Shown piece by piece: positions 49,942 to 60,280 of a DNA stretch of 64,000 nucleotides. The notes below the pieces were generated by a model. That model saw only the letters and a program-made list of their open reading frames with translations. It ran no database searches and was not told where the DNA came from. How positions within the stretch are numbered: position 1 is the stretch's first letter; each line of letters opens with the position of its first letter. Made by a program: the position numbers and the translations under genes. Source of the stretch: Mangrovibacter yixingensis (lineage in GTDB: Bacteria > Pseudomonadota > Gammaproteobacteria > Enterobacterales > Enterobacteriaceae). The stretch lies in assembly GCF_020523985.1 (NCBI RefSeq), contig NZ_JAIVKM010000002.1, positions 620,001 through 684,000 of the forward strand. The letters are read 5' to 3'.

Positions 49942-50946
49942 ATGAAAATGAAAAAACACCTCAATGAAAATGATGTGACGCATGAAAGCGTATTTTTTAT
50001 GCAGCGTCGACAGGTTCTGAAGATGCTGGGCATTGGCGTAGCCAGTGCTGGCTTGCAGGCAAAAGCACAGGCAGATGTACTCTCGTGGTTTAAAGGTAAT
50101 GACAGACCTGCCGCCCCTTCAGGCAAACCGCTGACCTTTACCCGCCCAGAGGCCTGGCAAGCAAAATTGACATTAACCCCGGAAGATAAAGTCACTGGTT
50201 ATAATAACTTCTATGAGTTTGGCCTGGATAAAGCTGACCCGGCTGCGAATGCAGGAACACTGGTTACCGACCCGTGGACGTTGACTATAAGTGGAGAGGT
50301 CGCAAAAAAAATCACTCTTGACCACGATGACTTATATAAAAAATTACCATTGGAAGAGCGAATTTACCGTATGCGATGTGTAGAAGCCTGGTCGATGGTG
50401 GTTCCCTGGATTGGCTTCCCTTTAGCCAAACTACTGGCTTTGGCTGAACCCACCAGCAATGCTAAGTATGTTGCCTTCACGACACGTTACGCCCCAGACC
50501 AGATGCCGGGACAAAAAGACAGGTTTATTGGGGGAGGGCTGGCATACCCTTACGTTGAAGGGTTACGTATTGATGAAGCGATGCACCCTCTGACATTGCT
50601 GACAACGGGGGTTTATGGCAAAGCCTTACCACCGCAAAATGGGGCTCCGGTGCGTTTAATTGTTCCGTGGAAGTACGGTTTCAAAGGCATAAAATCAATA
50701 GTCAGTATCAAACTGACGCGTGAAAGGCCGCCCTGCACCTGGAACCTGGCGGCACCAGATGAATATGGCTTTTATGCCAATGTGAACCCCCATGTTGATC
50801 ACCCTCGATGGTCACAGGCAACAGAGCGGTTTATTGGTAGTGGCGGTATTCTCGATGTAAAACGCCAGCCCACACTGTTGTTCAATGGTTATGCGGACCA
50901 GGTTGCTTCACTGTACCGTGGACTGAACCTGCGGGAGAACTTTTAA
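49942..50946 (+). CDS. msrP: MsrP, periplasmic methionine sulfoxide reductase catalytic subunit
   Basis: A 334-residue molybdenum-cofactor enzyme (formerly YedY) that reduces methionine sulfoxide in periplasmic proteins. A Tat signal (twin arginine at 22-23, MQRRQVLK) ends near residue 44. The molybdenum-ligating Cys is about residue 145 ([14 protein letters not shown]). Most of the mature protein is nearly identical to E. coli MsrP. The ATG at 49942 has AAAGG nine bases upstream. msrQ begins immediately after its stop. In E. coli this pair is elsewhere on the chromosome. Confidence 0.96.
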   Translation: MKMKKHLNENDVTHESVFFMQRRQVLKMLGIGVASAGLQAKAQADVLSWFKGNDRPAAPSGKPLTFTRPEAWQAKLTLTPEDKVTGYNNFYEFGLDKADPAANAGTLVTDPWTLTISGEVAKKITLDHDDLYKKLPLEERIYRMRCVEAWSMVVPWIGFPLAKLLALAEPTSNAKYVAFTTRYAPDQMPGQKDRFIGGGLAYPYVEGLRIDEAMHPLTLLTTGVYGKALPPQNGAPVRLIVPWKYGFKGIKSIVSIKLTRERPPCTWNLAAPDEYGFYANVNPHVDHPRWSQATERFIGSGGILDVKRQPTLLFNGYADQVASLYRGLNLRENF

Positions 50947-51552
50947 GTGCGCCTGACGCTTCAACATATTCGTATCATAAAAGCCCTGTTGCACCTGCTG
51001 GCTGTTTTACCACTGGTATGGCTATTTTTTGCATTACACTACGGTTGGCTAAGTGCAGACCCGGCGAAGGATATTCAGCATTTTACTGGCCGAATGGCCC
51101 TGAAATGTTTACTGGTGACGTTACTGGTTTCGCCACTGGCGAAATCTCTCAGACAACCTCTGCTCATCCGGGTAAGACGGCTAACCGGGCTATGGTGTTT
51201 TGCCTGGGCATCATTACATTTATTAAGCTATCTTTTTCTGGAACTGGGGATAACACAATTCCGGTTGCTTGGCGAAGAAATCCTTAATCGCCCCTATTTG
51301 ACGCTGGGTATGGCATGTTGGGTGATTTTGTTGGCGCTGGCAGCAACGTCTACACGAAAAATACAGCAATGGATGGGCCGACGCTGGCAAACATTACACA
51401 ACGGCGTGTATCTGGTTGCGATCCTTGCCCCGGTTCACTATATCTGGTCTGTGAAAATTTTGTCACCACTGCCCTTGCTGTATGCAGGTGCATCCATCTT
51501 GCTGTTAATATGGCGATACAAAACATTTCGCCAGTGGTTTCGCCGCCGATAA
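50947..51552 (+). CDS. msrQ: MsrQ, heme-binding membrane subunit of the MsrPQ system
   Basis: A 201-residue membrane protein (formerly YedZ) with about six transmembrane helices and the ferric-reductase-like fold. It takes electrons from the quinone pool or a flavin reductase and passes them to MsrP. Histidines in transmembrane segments ([36 protein letters not shown]) are likely heme ligands. It starts with GTG directly after the msrP stop, so translation is probably coupled. Confidence 0.95.
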   Translation: MRLTLQHIRIIKALLHLLAVLPLVWLFFALHYGWLSADPAKDIQHFTGRMALKCLLVTLLVSPLAKSLRQPLLIRVRRLTGLWCFAWASLHLLSYLFLELGITQFRLLGEEILNRPYLTLGMACWVILLALAATSTRKIQQWMGRRWQTLHNGVYLVAILAPVHYIWSVKILSPLPLLYAGASILLLIWRYKTFRQWFRRR

Positions 51553-51777
51553 GCCCTACGGGCCTGATGCCACAGGCCCCTCACCAGTATCCATACTCAT
51601 ACTATGTTGATTATCTTCCCTGATAAGACCAGTATTTAGCTGCCAAATGCCACGAAATCATTATAATGTGCGACTTTGGTTCGCTCTGGAGCGTTATTTT
51701 AGCGCTCTCAGGTGACAATAACAGCCTTAAGGTATATTTTGTAAATTACCTGGAAAATTGCTGGAGATAGCAGCACG

Positions 51778-52230
51778 ATGGCGGACAATTTTCACATTTT
51801 GCTTTTGAATGGCCCTAATCTCAATATGCTTGGGACGCGTGAGCCTGAAAAGTATGGTTCACAAACGTTACTCGAGATTGTGACCGATTTGGAAGCAGAA
51901 GCAGAAAGTTTAGGCATAGAGCTAGATCATCTGCAATCTAACGCTGAACATGTGCTGATTGAGCGGATTCATCAGGCTAAAGACATTGTTGACTATATCC
52001 TGATAAATCCGGCTGCATATACGCACACCAGCGTTGCATTGCGTGATGCATTACTTGCTGTGAACATTCCGTTCATAGAAATACATCTCAGCAATGTGCA
52101 TGCACGGGAACCTTTCCGCCATCATTCATATCTATCTGATATTGCTTCTGGCGTCATTTGTGGTTTAGGCGCCGATGGCTATTCATATGCACTACAGACA
52201 GCGGTAAAACGTCTGTCACAATCAAACTAA
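51778..52230 (+). CDS. aroQ: 3-dehydroquinate dehydratase, type II
   Basis: A 150-residue type II dehydroquinase of the shikimate pathway, a dodecameric enzyme unrelated to type I AroD. The catalytic Tyr is about residue 26 ([12 protein letters not shown]), with Asn at [12 protein letters not shown] and the catalytic His at about 103 ([17 protein letters not shown]). It lies 20 bp before accB, the usual aroQ-accB-accC order outside E. coli, which lacks aroQ here. Whether this genome also has type I AroD cannot be seen. Confidence 0.96.
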   Translation: MADNFHILLLNGPNLNMLGTREPEKYGSQTLLEIVTDLEAEAESLGIELDHLQSNAEHVLIERIHQAKDIVDYILINPAAYTHTSVALRDALLAVNIPFIEIHLSNVHAREPFRHHSYLSDIASGVICGLGADGYSYALQTAVKRLSQSN

Positions 52231-52250
52231 CAAGAGTACGGAACGCACTC

Positions 52251-52727
52251 ATGGATATTCGTAAGATTAAAAAACTGATCGAGCTGGTTGAAGAGTCTGG
52301 CATCGCTGAATTGGAAATTTCTGAAGGCGAAGAGTCTGTTCGCATCAGCCGCGCAGTGGTGAACCCGGCCCCCATGATGCAGCAGGCTTACGCAGCCCCT
52401 GCTGTCATGCCTGCCGCTCAACCTCAACCGGCACTTTCATCAGCCGTAGCTCCTGTTGCTGAGCCGGTAAAAGAAGCATCTGCTGAGATCAGTGGTCACA
52501 TCGTACGCTCCCCAATGGTTGGGACGTTCTATCGCACGCCAAGCCCGGATGCAAAAAACTTCATCGAAGTGGGTCAGAAAGTCAGTGCTGGCGATACCTT
52601 ATGTATCGTTGAAGCAATGAAAATGATGAACCAGATTGAAGCGGATAAATCAGGCGTTGTGAAAGCCATTCTGGTAGAAAATGGTCAACCGGTTGAATTT
52701 GACGAGCCGCTGGTCGTCATCGAATAA
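52251..52727 (+). CDS. accB: Biotin carboxyl carrier protein of acetyl-CoA carboxylase
   Basis: A 158-residue carrier. The N-terminal dimerisation region ([17 protein letters not shown]) is joined by an Ala/Pro-rich linker (about 40-75) to the biotinyl domain. The biotinylated Lys is residue 124 in [11 protein letters not shown]. The ATG at 52251 gives the conserved N-terminus. It is read with accC, 10 bp downstream; AccB is known to repress its own operon in E. coli. Confidence 0.98.
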   Translation: MDIRKIKKLIELVEESGIAELEISEGEESVRISRAVVNPAPMMQQAYAAPAVMPAAQPQPALSSAVAPVAEPVKEASAEISGHIVRSPMVGTFYRTPSPDAKNFIEVGQKVSAGDTLCIVEAMKMMNQIEADKSGVVKAILVENGQPVEFDEPLVVIE

Positions 52728-52737
52728 CGAGGCGAAC

Positions 52738-54087
52738 ATGCTGGATAAAATTGTCATCGCCAACCGTGGTGAAATTGCATTGCGCATCCTGCGTGCCTGC
52801 AAAGAGTTGGGCATCAAAACGGTTGCTGTGCATTCCACCGCAGACCGCGATTTAAAACACGTACTGTTGGCAGATGAAACGGTTTGTATTGGACCGGCGC
52901 CATCAGTGAAAAGTTACCTGAATATCCCGGCAATTATCGCTGCTGCTGAAATTACTGGCGCAGTCGCTATTCACCCGGGGTATGGTTTCCTGTCTGAAAA
53001 CGCTAACTTTGCTGAGCAGGTTGAGCAGTCTGGCTTTATCTTCATCGGCCCGAAAGCAGAAACGATTCGCCTGATGGGTGATAAAGTTTCTGCAATTACC
53101 GCGATGAAAAAAACGGGTGTTCCTTGTGTACCGGGTTCTGATGGCCCTCTGGGTGACGACATGGATAAAAACCGCGCCATTGCAAAACGCATTGGTTACC
53201 CGGTGATTATCAAAGCATCTGGCGGCGGCGGTGGCCGTGGGATGCGCGTTGTACGCAAAGAAGCTGACTTATCCCAATCCATCACCATGACCCGTGCGGA
53301 AGCAAAAGCTGCTTTCAACAACGACATGGTATACATGGAGAAATACCTGGAAAACCCGCGTCACGTGGAAATTCAGGTACTGGCTGATGGCCAGGGTAAT
53401 GCCATTTACCTGGCTGAACGCGATTGCTCCATGCAACGCCGTCACCAGAAAGTCGTGGAAGAAGCACCAGCGCCGGGAATCACTCCTGAACTGCGTCGCT
53501 ACATTGGCGAACGCTGTGCAAAAGCTTGTGTGGACATCGGTTATCGTGGTGCAGGCACATTCGAGTTTCTGTTCGAAAACGGTGAGTTCTACTTCATTGA
53601 AATGAATACCCGTATTCAGGTTGAACACCCAGTTACCGAGATGATCACTGGTGTTGACTTGATCAAAGAGCAGTTACGTATCGCTGCAGGCCAGCCGTTG
53701 TCTATTAAACAGGAAGAAGTTGTGGTTCGGGGCCATGCGGTTGAATGCCGTATTAACGCCGAAGATCCTAATACATTCCTGCCAAGCCCAGGTAAAATCA
53801 CGCGTTTCCATGCCCCTGGCGGTTTTGGGGTTCGTTGGGAATCTCACATTTACGCAGGTTACACCGTTCCACCCTATTACGATTCAATGATAGGTAAGCT
53901 TATCTGCTTTGGTGAAACTCGCGATGTTGCGATTGCCCGTATGCGCAATGCGTTGCAGGAACTGATCATTGATGGCATCAAAACCAACGTTGATCTGCAA
54001 TCACGTATTATGAGCGACGAGAACTTCCAGCATGGTGGTACCAATATCCACTACCTGGAGAAAAAACTCGGCCTGCAGGAAAAATAA
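52738..54087 (+). CDS. accC: Biotin carboxylase subunit of acetyl-CoA carboxylase
   Basis: A 449-residue ATP-grasp enzyme that carboxylates biotin on AccB with bicarbonate, the first half-reaction of fatty-acid synthesis. Features are the N-terminal [17 protein letters not shown], the glycine-rich ATP loop [10 protein letters not shown] (161-170), and the [14 protein letters not shown] active-site block. The length equals E. coli AccC. The frame is open upstream inside accB, but this ATG is the conserved start. A strong terminator follows. Confidence 0.99.
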   Translation: MLDKIVIANRGEIALRILRACKELGIKTVAVHSTADRDLKHVLLADETVCIGPAPSVKSYLNIPAIIAAAEITGAVAIHPGYGFLSENANFAEQVEQSGFIFIGPKAETIRLMGDKVSAITAMKKTGVPCVPGSDGPLGDDMDKNRAIAKRIGYPVIIKASGGGGGRGMRVVRKEADLSQSITMTRAEAKAAFNNDMVYMEKYLENPRHVEIQVLADGQGNAIYLAERDCSMQRRHQKVVEEAPAPGITPELRRYIGERCAKACVDIGYRGAGTFEFLFENGEFYFIEMNTRIQVEHPVTEMITGVDLIKEQLRIAAGQPLSIKQEEVVVRGHAVECRINAEDPNTFLPSPGKITRFHAPGGFGVRWESHIYAGYTVPPYYDSMIGKLICFGETRDVAIARMRNALQELIIDGIKTNVDLQSRIMSDENFQHGGTNIHYLEKKLGLQEK

Positions 54088-54103
54088 TATTCTGCAGGAA
54101 TCT

Positions 54104-54136
54104 AAAGGGGCCGGTTACCGGCCCTTTTCTTTTTTT
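54104..54136 (+). terminator. Rho-independent terminator of accBC
   Basis: GGGCCGG (54108-54114) and CCGGCCC (54118-54124) pair around TTA and are followed by a long T-tract. Confidence 0.93.
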
Positions 54137-54195
54137 ATTTCCTCTCATCGTCCATAAGGTACAATCCCGGCTTTGATCTTTTACAAGGGATAACG

Positions 54196-54438
54196 ATGGA
54201 CACGCGCTTTGTTCAGGCCCATAGAGAAGCCCGCTGGGCACTCTGGCTAACCCTTCTTTATTTAATTGCATGGATTGCTGCGGGATATTTACCCGACTCC
54301 GTTCAGGGTGTGACGGGCTTACCACACTGGTTTGAAGCTGCCTGCCTGGTGGTACCCGTGGTATTTATTTTTTTATGCAAGGTGATGGTCACCCGTATCT
54401 TCCGTGATATTCCGTTGGAGGAGAACCATGAAGACTGA
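54196..54438 (+). CDS. yhdT: YhdT, small DUF997 membrane protein
   Basis: An 80-residue inner-membrane protein with two predicted transmembrane helices (ALWLTLLYLIAWIAAGYL and the segment near VVPVVFIFLCKVM). It is the usual upstream partner of panF, and similar small DUF997 proteins accompany sodium symporters in other families, but its function is unknown. Its 3' end overlaps panF by 11 bases. Confidence 0.93.
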   Translation: MDTRFVQAHREARWALWLTLLYLIAWIAAGYLPDSVQGVTGLPHWFEAACLVVPVVFIFLCKVMVTRIFRDIPLEENHED

Positions 54439-55882
54439 AGTTCTGCTCCCACTTGTCGGCTACTTAGTACTGGTTTTCGCTATTTCTATTTATGCATTCC
54501 GCAGGCGTAAACAGGGAAACTTTTTGAATGAATATTTCCTGGGTGGCCGTTCTATGGGGGGGTTTGTCCTCGCCATGACACTCACAACCACTTATGTCAG
54601 TGCCAGCTCATTTATCGGAGGCCCCGGTGCCGCCTATAAATATGGGCTTGGCTGGGTGCTTCTGGCCATGATTCAGTTGCCAGCTATCTGGTTGTCTCTG
54701 GGGATTCTTGGTAAGAAATTTGCGATTCTTGCACGCCGCTACAACGCCGTGACTCTCAATGACATGCTGTATGCCCGTTACCAAAGCCGCCTGCTGGTAT
54801 GGCTGGCAAGCCTCAGCCTGATTGTCGCGTTTTTAGGCGCAATGACGGTTCAGTTTATTGGTGGAGCCCGTTTACTGGAAACCGCAGCAGGCATTCCTTA
54901 TGACACAGGGTTGCTCATATTTGGTGTAACAATTGCGCTCTATACTGCATTTGGTGGGTTCCGGGCCAGTGTATTAAATGACGCAATGCAAGGGGTCGTC
55001 ATGCTACTGGGGACCATCTTATTGCTTGTGGGCATAATTCACCAGGCTGGTGGGCTTCACATGGCAGTGGATAAGTTGTCGCATATCAATCCTCAGTTGG
55101 TCTCTCCAAAAGGAGCAGACAATATTCTGTCACCCACATTTATGGCTTCATTCTGGGTGTTAGTCTGTTTCGGCGTTATCGGTTTGCCCCACACTGCTGT
55201 ACGTTGTATTTCTTATAAAGACAGCAAGGCTGTCCATAGCGGGATAATTATCGGTACCATCGTTGTCGCAGTACTGATGTTCGGTATGCACCTCGCAGGC
55301 GCGTTGGGGAGAGCCATTTTGCCTGACCTGACGGTACCCGACCTGGTGATCCCAACATTGATGATCACCGTCTTGCCGCCCGTTTTGGCTGGGATCTTTC
55401 TGGCTGCACCGATGGCTGCAATTATGTCGACCATCAACGCTCAACTCCTGCAATCATCAGCAACGATCATTAAAGATCTCTGGTTAAGAAGCCGCCCTGA
55501 TCAGTCGCAAAACGAATCTCGCCTGAAAATGCTCTCAACCGGGATTACACTGATACTCAGTGTTTTGCTGTTACTGGCCGCCTGGAATCCACCGGAGATG
55601 ATCATCTGGCTGAATCTCCTGGCCTTTGGTGGGCTGGAAGCTGTATTTCTTTGGCCCCTGGTTCTCGGGCTTTACTGGGAGAAGGCCAATGCTGCAGGCG
55701 CGTTATCAGCCATGATCGTTGGTGGTGTGCTTTATGCTGTGCTGGCCACGTTGAAGATACAGTTTTTGGGCTTTCACCCGATTGTCCCGTCACTATTATT
55801 GAGTTTGCTGGCTTTTCTTGCAGGTAATTGCTTTGGGCGCCCTGCCATCATCGCCAGTATGAATACCCACTTTGAAAAATAA
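54428..55882 (+). CDS. panF: Sodium/pantothenate symporter PanF
   Basis: A 484-residue Na+:solute symporter family (SSS) protein with about 12 transmembrane helices that imports pantothenate for CoA synthesis. The family blocks [32 protein letters not shown] and [15 protein letters not shown] are clear. The ATG at 54428 follows GGAG and gives the family N-terminus. Translation is likely coupled to yhdT; prmA follows after 11 bp. Confidence 0.96.
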   Translation: MKTEVLLPLVGYLVLVFAISIYAFRRRKQGNFLNEYFLGGRSMGGFVLAMTLTTTYVSASSFIGGPGAAYKYGLGWVLLAMIQLPAIWLSLGILGKKFAILARRYNAVTLNDMLYARYQSRLLVWLASLSLIVAFLGAMTVQFIGGARLLETAAGIPYDTGLLIFGVTIALYTAFGGFRASVLNDAMQGVVMLLGTILLLVGIIHQAGGLHMAVDKLSHINPQLVSPKGADNILSPTFMASFWVLVCFGVIGLPHTAVRCISYKDSKAVHSGIIIGTIVVAVLMFGMHLAGALGRAILPDLTVPDLVIPTLMITVLPPVLAGIFLAAPMAAIMSTINAQLLQSSATIIKDLWLRSRPDQSQNESRLKMLSTGITLILSVLLLLAAWNPPEMIIWLNLLAFGGLEAVFLWPLVLGLYWEKANAAGALSAMIVGGVLYAVLATLKIQFLGFHPIVPSLLLSLLAFLAGNCFGRPAIIASMNTHFEK

Positions 55883-55893
55883 AGAGTTACGCC

Positions 55894-56775
55894 ATGCCAT
55901 GGATTCAACTAAAAATTAATGCTACCGGTGAAACCGCTGAAGATCTCGGTGACGCCATCATGGAAACGGGCGCAGTCTCGGTCACTTTTCAGGACACCCA
56001 TGACACCCCGGTGTTTGAACCCTTACCGGGTGAAACACGCCTGTGGGGCGATACAGATGTCATCGGGTTGTTTGATGCCGAAGCAGATATGAATGATGTC
56101 ATTACACAGTTGTCAGTTCATCCACTGCTGGCATCTGGTTTTCACCATAAAATTGAGCAACTGGAAGACAAAGATTGGGAACGTGAGTGGATGGAAAACT
56201 TCCACCCAATGAAATTTGGTAACCGTTTATGGATTTGCCCAAGCTGGCGCGATATTCCGGATCCTGGCGCAGTTAATGTATTGCTGGATCCTGGTCTCGC
56301 ATTCGGTACCGGCACCCACCCAACAACATCACTATGCCTGCAATGGCTGGATGGGCTGGATTTGGCAGGGAAAACAGTCATCGATTTTGGTTGTGGCTCT
56401 GGAATCCTGGCAATTGCTGCACTCAAACTGGGTGCGGCAAAAGCGATCGGTATTGATATAGATCCACAAGCGATTCAAGCCAGCCGGGACAATGCGGAAC
56501 GAAATGGCGTTTCCGACCGTTTATCCCTTTACCTGCCAGCTGAACAACCAGAAGACATGAAAGCGGATGTCGTGGTCGCAAACATTCTTGCTGGCCCATT
56601 ACGTGAGCTTGCCCCACTTATTGGCGTCCTGCCCGTTACAGGGGGCGTACTGGGGCTTTCAGGTATACTTGCCAGCCAGGCAAGCTCGGTTTGCGATGCC
56701 TATACTGACCGTTTTTCCCTTGACCCGGTCGTTGAGAAAGAAGAGTGGTGCCGAATCACAGGAACCTGCTTGTAA
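55894..56775 (+). CDS. prmA: Ribosomal protein L11 methyltransferase PrmA
   Basis: A 293-residue SAM-dependent enzyme that trimethylates ribosomal protein L11 on its N-terminus and two lysines. An N-terminal substrate-recognition domain precedes the methyltransferase fold with [14 protein letters not shown] (132-145) and the SAM-binding [10 protein letters not shown] (about 162-171). Length equals E. coli PrmA. Last gene of yhdT-panF-prmA. Confidence 0.98.
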   Translation: MPWIQLKINATGETAEDLGDAIMETGAVSVTFQDTHDTPVFEPLPGETRLWGDTDVIGLFDAEADMNDVITQLSVHPLLASGFHHKIEQLEDKDWEREWMENFHPMKFGNRLWICPSWRDIPDPGAVNVLLDPGLAFGTGTHPTTSLCLQWLDGLDLAGKTVIDFGCGSGILAIAALKLGAAKAIGIDIDPQAIQASRDNAERNGVSDRLSLYLPAEQPEDMKADVVVANILAGPLRELAPLIGVLPVTGGVLGLSGILASQASSVCDAYTDRFSLDPVVEKEEWCRITGTCL

Positions 56776-56783
56776 AAAGCAAC

Positions 56784-56816
56784 AGCGTGGTGCTTTCGCA
56801 CCGCGCTTTTCTGTTT
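56784..56816 (+). terminator. Terminator of prmA
   Basis: A 10-bp stem (56784-56793 with 56798-56807, one wobble, TTTC loop) is followed by TTTTCTGTTT. Confidence 0.8.
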
Positions 56817-57050
56817 GATTATCAATCAATTTATCTATGGCAATTCGCCTTACACACCCACTTTTCCAGCATATTATCCCGGCCAGAAGCGCTTTTCATA
56901 CCCTCTTTTTAAGAAGTTTTAAGAAAAATTTAAAGCGCACAATTTAACCATAAAAATGTAATTGCATGATTATTAGGATTAATTTAACAAGCATTCATGT
57001 CCAGAAACAGATTCATTGATCTACAACAGCGGATTGTTCAAAGTTTGGCC

Positions 57051-57079
57051 TTTCATCTCGCGTAAAAAATGCGTAATAT
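57051..57079 (+). promoter_or_regulatory. dusB-fis promoter
   Basis: TTTCAT (57051-57056) and TAATAT (57074-57079) are 17 bases apart and are followed by a GC-rich discriminator (ACGCCGCC). The block is nearly the same as the E. coli fis promoter from memory. That promoter is known to be stringently and growth-phase controlled through this discriminator. Confidence 0.88.
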
Positions 57080-57118
57080 ACGCCGCCTTGCAGTCACAGT
57101 ATGGTCATTTCTTCACTC

Positions 57119-58084
57119 ATGCAAATCGGACAATATCAGCTTCGAAACCGGTTAATCGCCGCACCAATGGCGGGGATAACAGACCGACCATTCAGAACGC
57201 TGTGTTACGAAATGGGTGCCGGACTTACCGTATCCGAGATGATGTCGTCTAACCCGGAAGTGTGGGCGAGTGACAAGTCGCGGCTACGTATGGTTCACAT
57301 TGATGAACCCGGCATTCGGACCGTGCAAATTGCCGGCAGCGTGCCAGAGGAGATGGCTGAAGCCGCACGCATTAACGTGCAAAACGGTGCCCAGATTATT
57401 GATATCAATATGGGGTGCCCGGCGAAAAAAGTGAATCGTAAGCTTGCAGGCTCAGCACTACTGCAGTATCCGGAGCTGGTTAAAAGCATCTTATCCGCAG
57501 TGGTTAATGCGGTTGATGCGCCTGTAACGTTAAAGATTCGTACTGGGTGGGATAAAGACCACCAGAACTGTGTAGAAATTGCCCAACTGGCTGAGCACTG
57601 TGGTATTCAGGCTCTGACGATACATGGACGCACGCGCGCCTGCAGGTTTGAAGGCGAAGCAGAGTACGACAATATTCGGCTGGTTAAGCAGACAGTTTCC
57701 ATTCCCGTTATCGCGAATGGTGACATTACAAACCCGCTTAAAGCCAGAGCGGTTCTGGACTATACAGGGGCTGATGCCCTGATGATAGGCCGAGCTGCTC
57801 AGGGAAGACCCTGGATCTTTCGGGAAATCCAGCATTATCTGGACACTGGAGAGTTGCTTGCGCCACTGCCTCTGGCTGAGGTAAAGCGCTTGTTATGCGA
57901 GCATGTTAGGGCATTACACGGCTTTTATGGCCATGTGAAAGGTTACCGAATTGCACGTAAGCACGTTTCCTGGTATCTCCAGGAGCACGCTCCAAATGAC
58001 CAGTTTCGGCGCACATTCAACGCCATAGAGGATGCCAGCGAACAGCTGGAGGCGTTGGAGGCATACTTCGAAAATTTTGCGTAA
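57119..58084 (+). CDS. dusB: tRNA-dihydrouridine synthase B
   Basis: A 321-residue FMN-dependent enzyme that reduces uridine in the tRNA D-loop. Conserved elements are the FMN-binding [12 protein letters not shown], the catalytic Cys100 in [14 protein letters not shown], and [14 protein letters not shown]. The ATG at 57119 gives the family N-terminus; the frame extends six codons upstream. It is co-transcribed with fis, 25 bp downstream, and in E. coli dusB translation promotes fis translation. Confidence 0.98.
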   Translation: MQIGQYQLRNRLIAAPMAGITDRPFRTLCYEMGAGLTVSEMMSSNPEVWASDKSRLRMVHIDEPGIRTVQIAGSVPEEMAEAARINVQNGAQIIDINMGCPAKKVNRKLAGSALLQYPELVKSILSAVVNAVDAPVTLKIRTGWDKDHQNCVEIAQLAEHCGIQALTIHGRTRACRFEGEAEYDNIRLVKQTVSIPVIANGDITNPLKARAVLDYTGADALMIGRAAQGRPWIFREIQHYLDTGELLAPLPLAEVKRLLCEHVRALHGFYGHVKGYRIARKHVSWYLQEHAPNDQFRRTFNAIEDASEQLEALEAYFENFA

Positions 58085-58109
58085 ACAGAAATAAAGAGCT
58101 GACAGAACT

Positions 58110-58406
58110 ATGTTCGAACAACGCGTAAATTCTGACGTACTGACCGTTTCTACCGTTAACTCTCAGGATCAGGTAACTCAAAAACCCCTGCGTGACTCGG
58201 TTAAACAGGCACTGAAGAACTATTTTGCTCAACTGAATGGTCAGGATGTTAATGACCTGTATGAGCTGGTACTGGCTGAAGTTGAACAGCCATTGTTGGA
58301 CATGGTGATGCAATACACCCGTGGTAATCAGACCCGTGCGGCACTGATGATGGGTATCAACCGCGGCACCCTGCGTAAAAAACTGAAAAAATATGGCATG
58401 AACTGA
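58110..58406 (+). CDS. fis: Nucleoid-associated regulator Fis
   Basis: A 98-residue dimeric DNA-bending protein abundant in early exponential phase; it activates rRNA promoters and stimulates Hin/Gin-type inversion. An N-terminal beta-hairpin arm is followed by four helices, with the C-terminal helix-turn-helix ([20 protein letters not shown]). As far as I recall it is identical to E. coli Fis. Confidence 0.99.
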
Positions 58407-58432
58407 TTCTAATCAGTTAATCCGTTGTTTTA

Positions 58433-58466
58433 AAAGGTACTACCCTTCACGGGGTGGTGCCTTTTT
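58433..58466 (+). terminator. Rho-independent terminator of dusB-fis
   Basis: A stem of about 12 bp (58433-58445 with 58452-58464, two G-T wobbles) is followed by TTTTT. Confidence 0.88.
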
Positions 58467-59044
58467 ATTTGTTAATAACGCCTTTCCCAAAATAATCTAA
58501 TCACACTCAACCTCTTAGCTGAATTAACCTTTTATTTATTAAGGTTAAAGGGTTAGCTATCCTCCCAGGTAAATATTTTCCTTTGTGGTAAAAAACTCAG
58601 CCCGAAAAATAAGACTTATTAACCATCCGGATTGCCATTCTTCTATATATAAGAATGGAATGTACAAAATAAACAGCATGATAATTCAAAAATAAGAAAT
58701 CAAAAAAAATAAACACACTGGATAACAGCAGGAATTATGACGATGTGACGGTTGCAGCCCATAGGGCATCAGTTACTGGCTACATAGAAGTACCACTGCC
58801 TCAAGGGAGGGCATTTTTTATCATCAGATGTTTATATGGATGCAGTAAGCTTTCAGCTATTTTGCTAATAATAGAGCATTTGGTTACTTTTTATTACCAA
58901 ATAGAAATAATTCACCATATAAAGAAGTGTTTATTAAAATTAACTAGTGAAATACATTAATTTTATTAGAAGTTGTTTCTCTACGTTAATCACATCACAT
59001 CACTGAAACTTTTTCGCTCCATTATGTGGCGCATGTTTCATTTC

Positions 59045-59061
59045 TGCACCATTTAAGGGCA
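59045..59061 (+). promoter_or_regulatory. Putative NtrC enhancer site upstream of aapJ
   Basis: TGCACC-N5-AGGGCA matches the NtrC consensus (TGCACC-N5-GGTGCA) at 10 of 12 positions. It is centred about 107 bp before the predicted start of transcription, a normal enhancer distance. A good right half-site (GGCGCA) lies 20-30 bp further upstream. Confidence 0.6.
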
Positions 59062-59133
59062 CTGTTTTTTGTATTTAATGCCTACACTCAACGCTGGGTG
59101 ATTGCTTTGTCACATTTTGAATAATTAAAAACC

Positions 59134-59149
59134 TGGCATCACCTTTGCT
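59134..59149 (+). promoter_or_regulatory. Sigma-54 promoter of aapJQMP
   Basis: TGGCATCACCTTTGCT carries GG and GC elements with the required 10-base spacing and matches the sigma-54 consensus TGGCAYRNNNNTTGCW except at the R position. Transcription should start near 59160. The E. coli orthologous operon yhdWXYZ belongs to the NtrC regulon. Confidence 0.85.
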
Positions 59150-59242
59150 TTATTAAGTTCGGCAATCGCCACAGACAGGATGATGGCATCAATATGGATG
59201 CCACTTTATTTATAACGATAATTTAGCCACACAGGATCCACT

Positions 59243-60268
59243 ATGAAAAAATTGACGTTAGCCACTCTGGTAGCAGCAGGAGCGCTGTTTGGTATCGCCA
59301 ACCAGGCACATGCAGGGTCAACCCTGGATGCCGTTAAAAAGAAAGGATTCGTACAGTGCGGTATCAGCGATGGCTTACCGGGCTTTTCATATGCTGATGC
59401 AAGCGGCAAGTTCACGGGTATTGATGTGGATGTTTGCCGTGGTATTGCTGCCGCCGTATTCGGTGACGCTTCAAAAGTAAAATATACCCCACTCACAGCG
59501 AAAGAACGTTTTACTGCTTTGCAATCTGGCGAAGTGGATCTGCTTTCACGTAATACGACCTGGACATCTTCTCGTGACGGTGGCATGGGGATGGTTTTCG
59601 CCGGTGTCAACTACTACGACGGCATTGGCTTCCTTACACACTCTAAAGCCGGATTAAAAAGCGCGAAAGAGCTCGATGGCGCAACTGTCTGTATTCAGGC
59701 CGGGACCGATACAGAGTTGAACGTTGCTGACTATTTCAAAGCCAACAAAATGAAATATACGCCAGTAACATTTGACCGCTCCGATGAATCAGCAAAAGCA
59801 CTTGAGTCTGGCCGCTGCGATACGCTGGCTTCTGACCAGTCACAGCTTTATGCACTGCGCATTAAGCTCAGCAATCCTGGTGAATGGATTGTTCTGCCTG
59901 AAGTTATCTCTAAAGAACCGCTGGGGCCTGTTGTTCGTCGTGGTGACGACGACTGGTTTGCCATCGTTCGCTGGACACTGTTTGCTATGTTGGACGCTGA
60001 AGAAATGGGTGTCAGCTCCAAAAACGTTGATGAAAAAGCAGCGCATCCTTCAACGCCAGATATGGCACACCTGTTAGGTGCTGAGGGTGACTTCGGTAAG
60101 GATCTGAAGCTCGACAACAAATGGGCGTTTAATATCGTTAAACAGGTCGGTAACTACGGCGAAGTCTTCGATCGCAATGTCGGTGAAGGCAGCCCGCTGA
60201 AAATTAAACGTGGTCTTAACAACCTCTGGAACAATGGCGGTATCCAGTACGCCCCGCCAGTACGTTAA
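59243..60268 (+). CDS. aapJ: AapJ (YhdW), periplasmic L-amino-acid-binding protein
   Basis: A 341-residue solute-binding protein of the general L-amino-acid ABC transporter. The signal peptide is cleaved after NQAHA (residue 24). The mature part shows the family 3 binding-protein signature GIDVDVCRGIAAAVFGDASK and ERFTALQSGEVDLLSRNTTW. Its relatives in Rhizobium bind many L-amino acids; the specificity here is inferred. It is the first gene of the operon, downstream of a sigma-54 promoter, and is separated from aapQ by 70 bp containing a perfect palindrome. Confidence 0.95.
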   Translation: MKKLTLATLVAAGALFGIANQAHAGSTLDAVKKKGFVQCGISDGLPGFSYADASGKFTGIDVDVCRGIAAAVFGDASKVKYTPLTAKERFTALQSGEVDLLSRNTTWTSSRDGGMGMVFAGVNYYDGIGFLTHSKAGLKSAKELDGATVCIQAGTDTELNVADYFKANKMKYTPVTFDRSDESAKALESGRCDTLASDQSQLYALRIKLSNPGEWIVLPEVISKEPLGPVVRRGDDDWFAIVRWTLFAMLDAEEMGVSSKNVDEKAAHPSTPDMAHLLGAEGDFGKDLKLDNKWAFNIVKQVGNYGEVFDRNVGEGSPLKIKRGLNNLWNNGGIQYAPPVR

Positions 60269-60280
60269 TTTTTGCAGTAA

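Larger units (their letters stand above)
56776..57118. other. prmA-dusB intergenic region with the fis promoter
   Basis: These 343 bp carry the prmA terminator, an AT-rich tract, and the dusB-fis promoter. A Fis-site-like 15-mer (GTTCAAAGTTTGGCC, 57036-57050) sits just upstream of the -35. It fits the GNNYRNNWNNYRNNC core except at the central position, consistent with autorepression by Fis as known in E. coli. Confidence 0.6.
58407..59242. other. Gene-poor fis-aapJ gap
   Basis: After the fis terminator, about 500 bp of AT-rich sequence (58470-58980) shows no recognisable gene. A 71-codon GTG-initiated frame (58745-58960) has no visible ribosome site or family resemblance and is not called. 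A small AT-rich hairpin (ATTTGGT/ACCAAAT, about 58878-58902) lies inside it. The right end (59045-59160) holds the aap operon control region. Confidence 0.6.

Noticed and set aside
58745-58960. A 71-codon GTG-initiated frame between fis and aapJ
   Set aside because: No ribosome site or known family; in AT-rich DNA a frame of this size occurs by chance. Kept only as part of the gap description.
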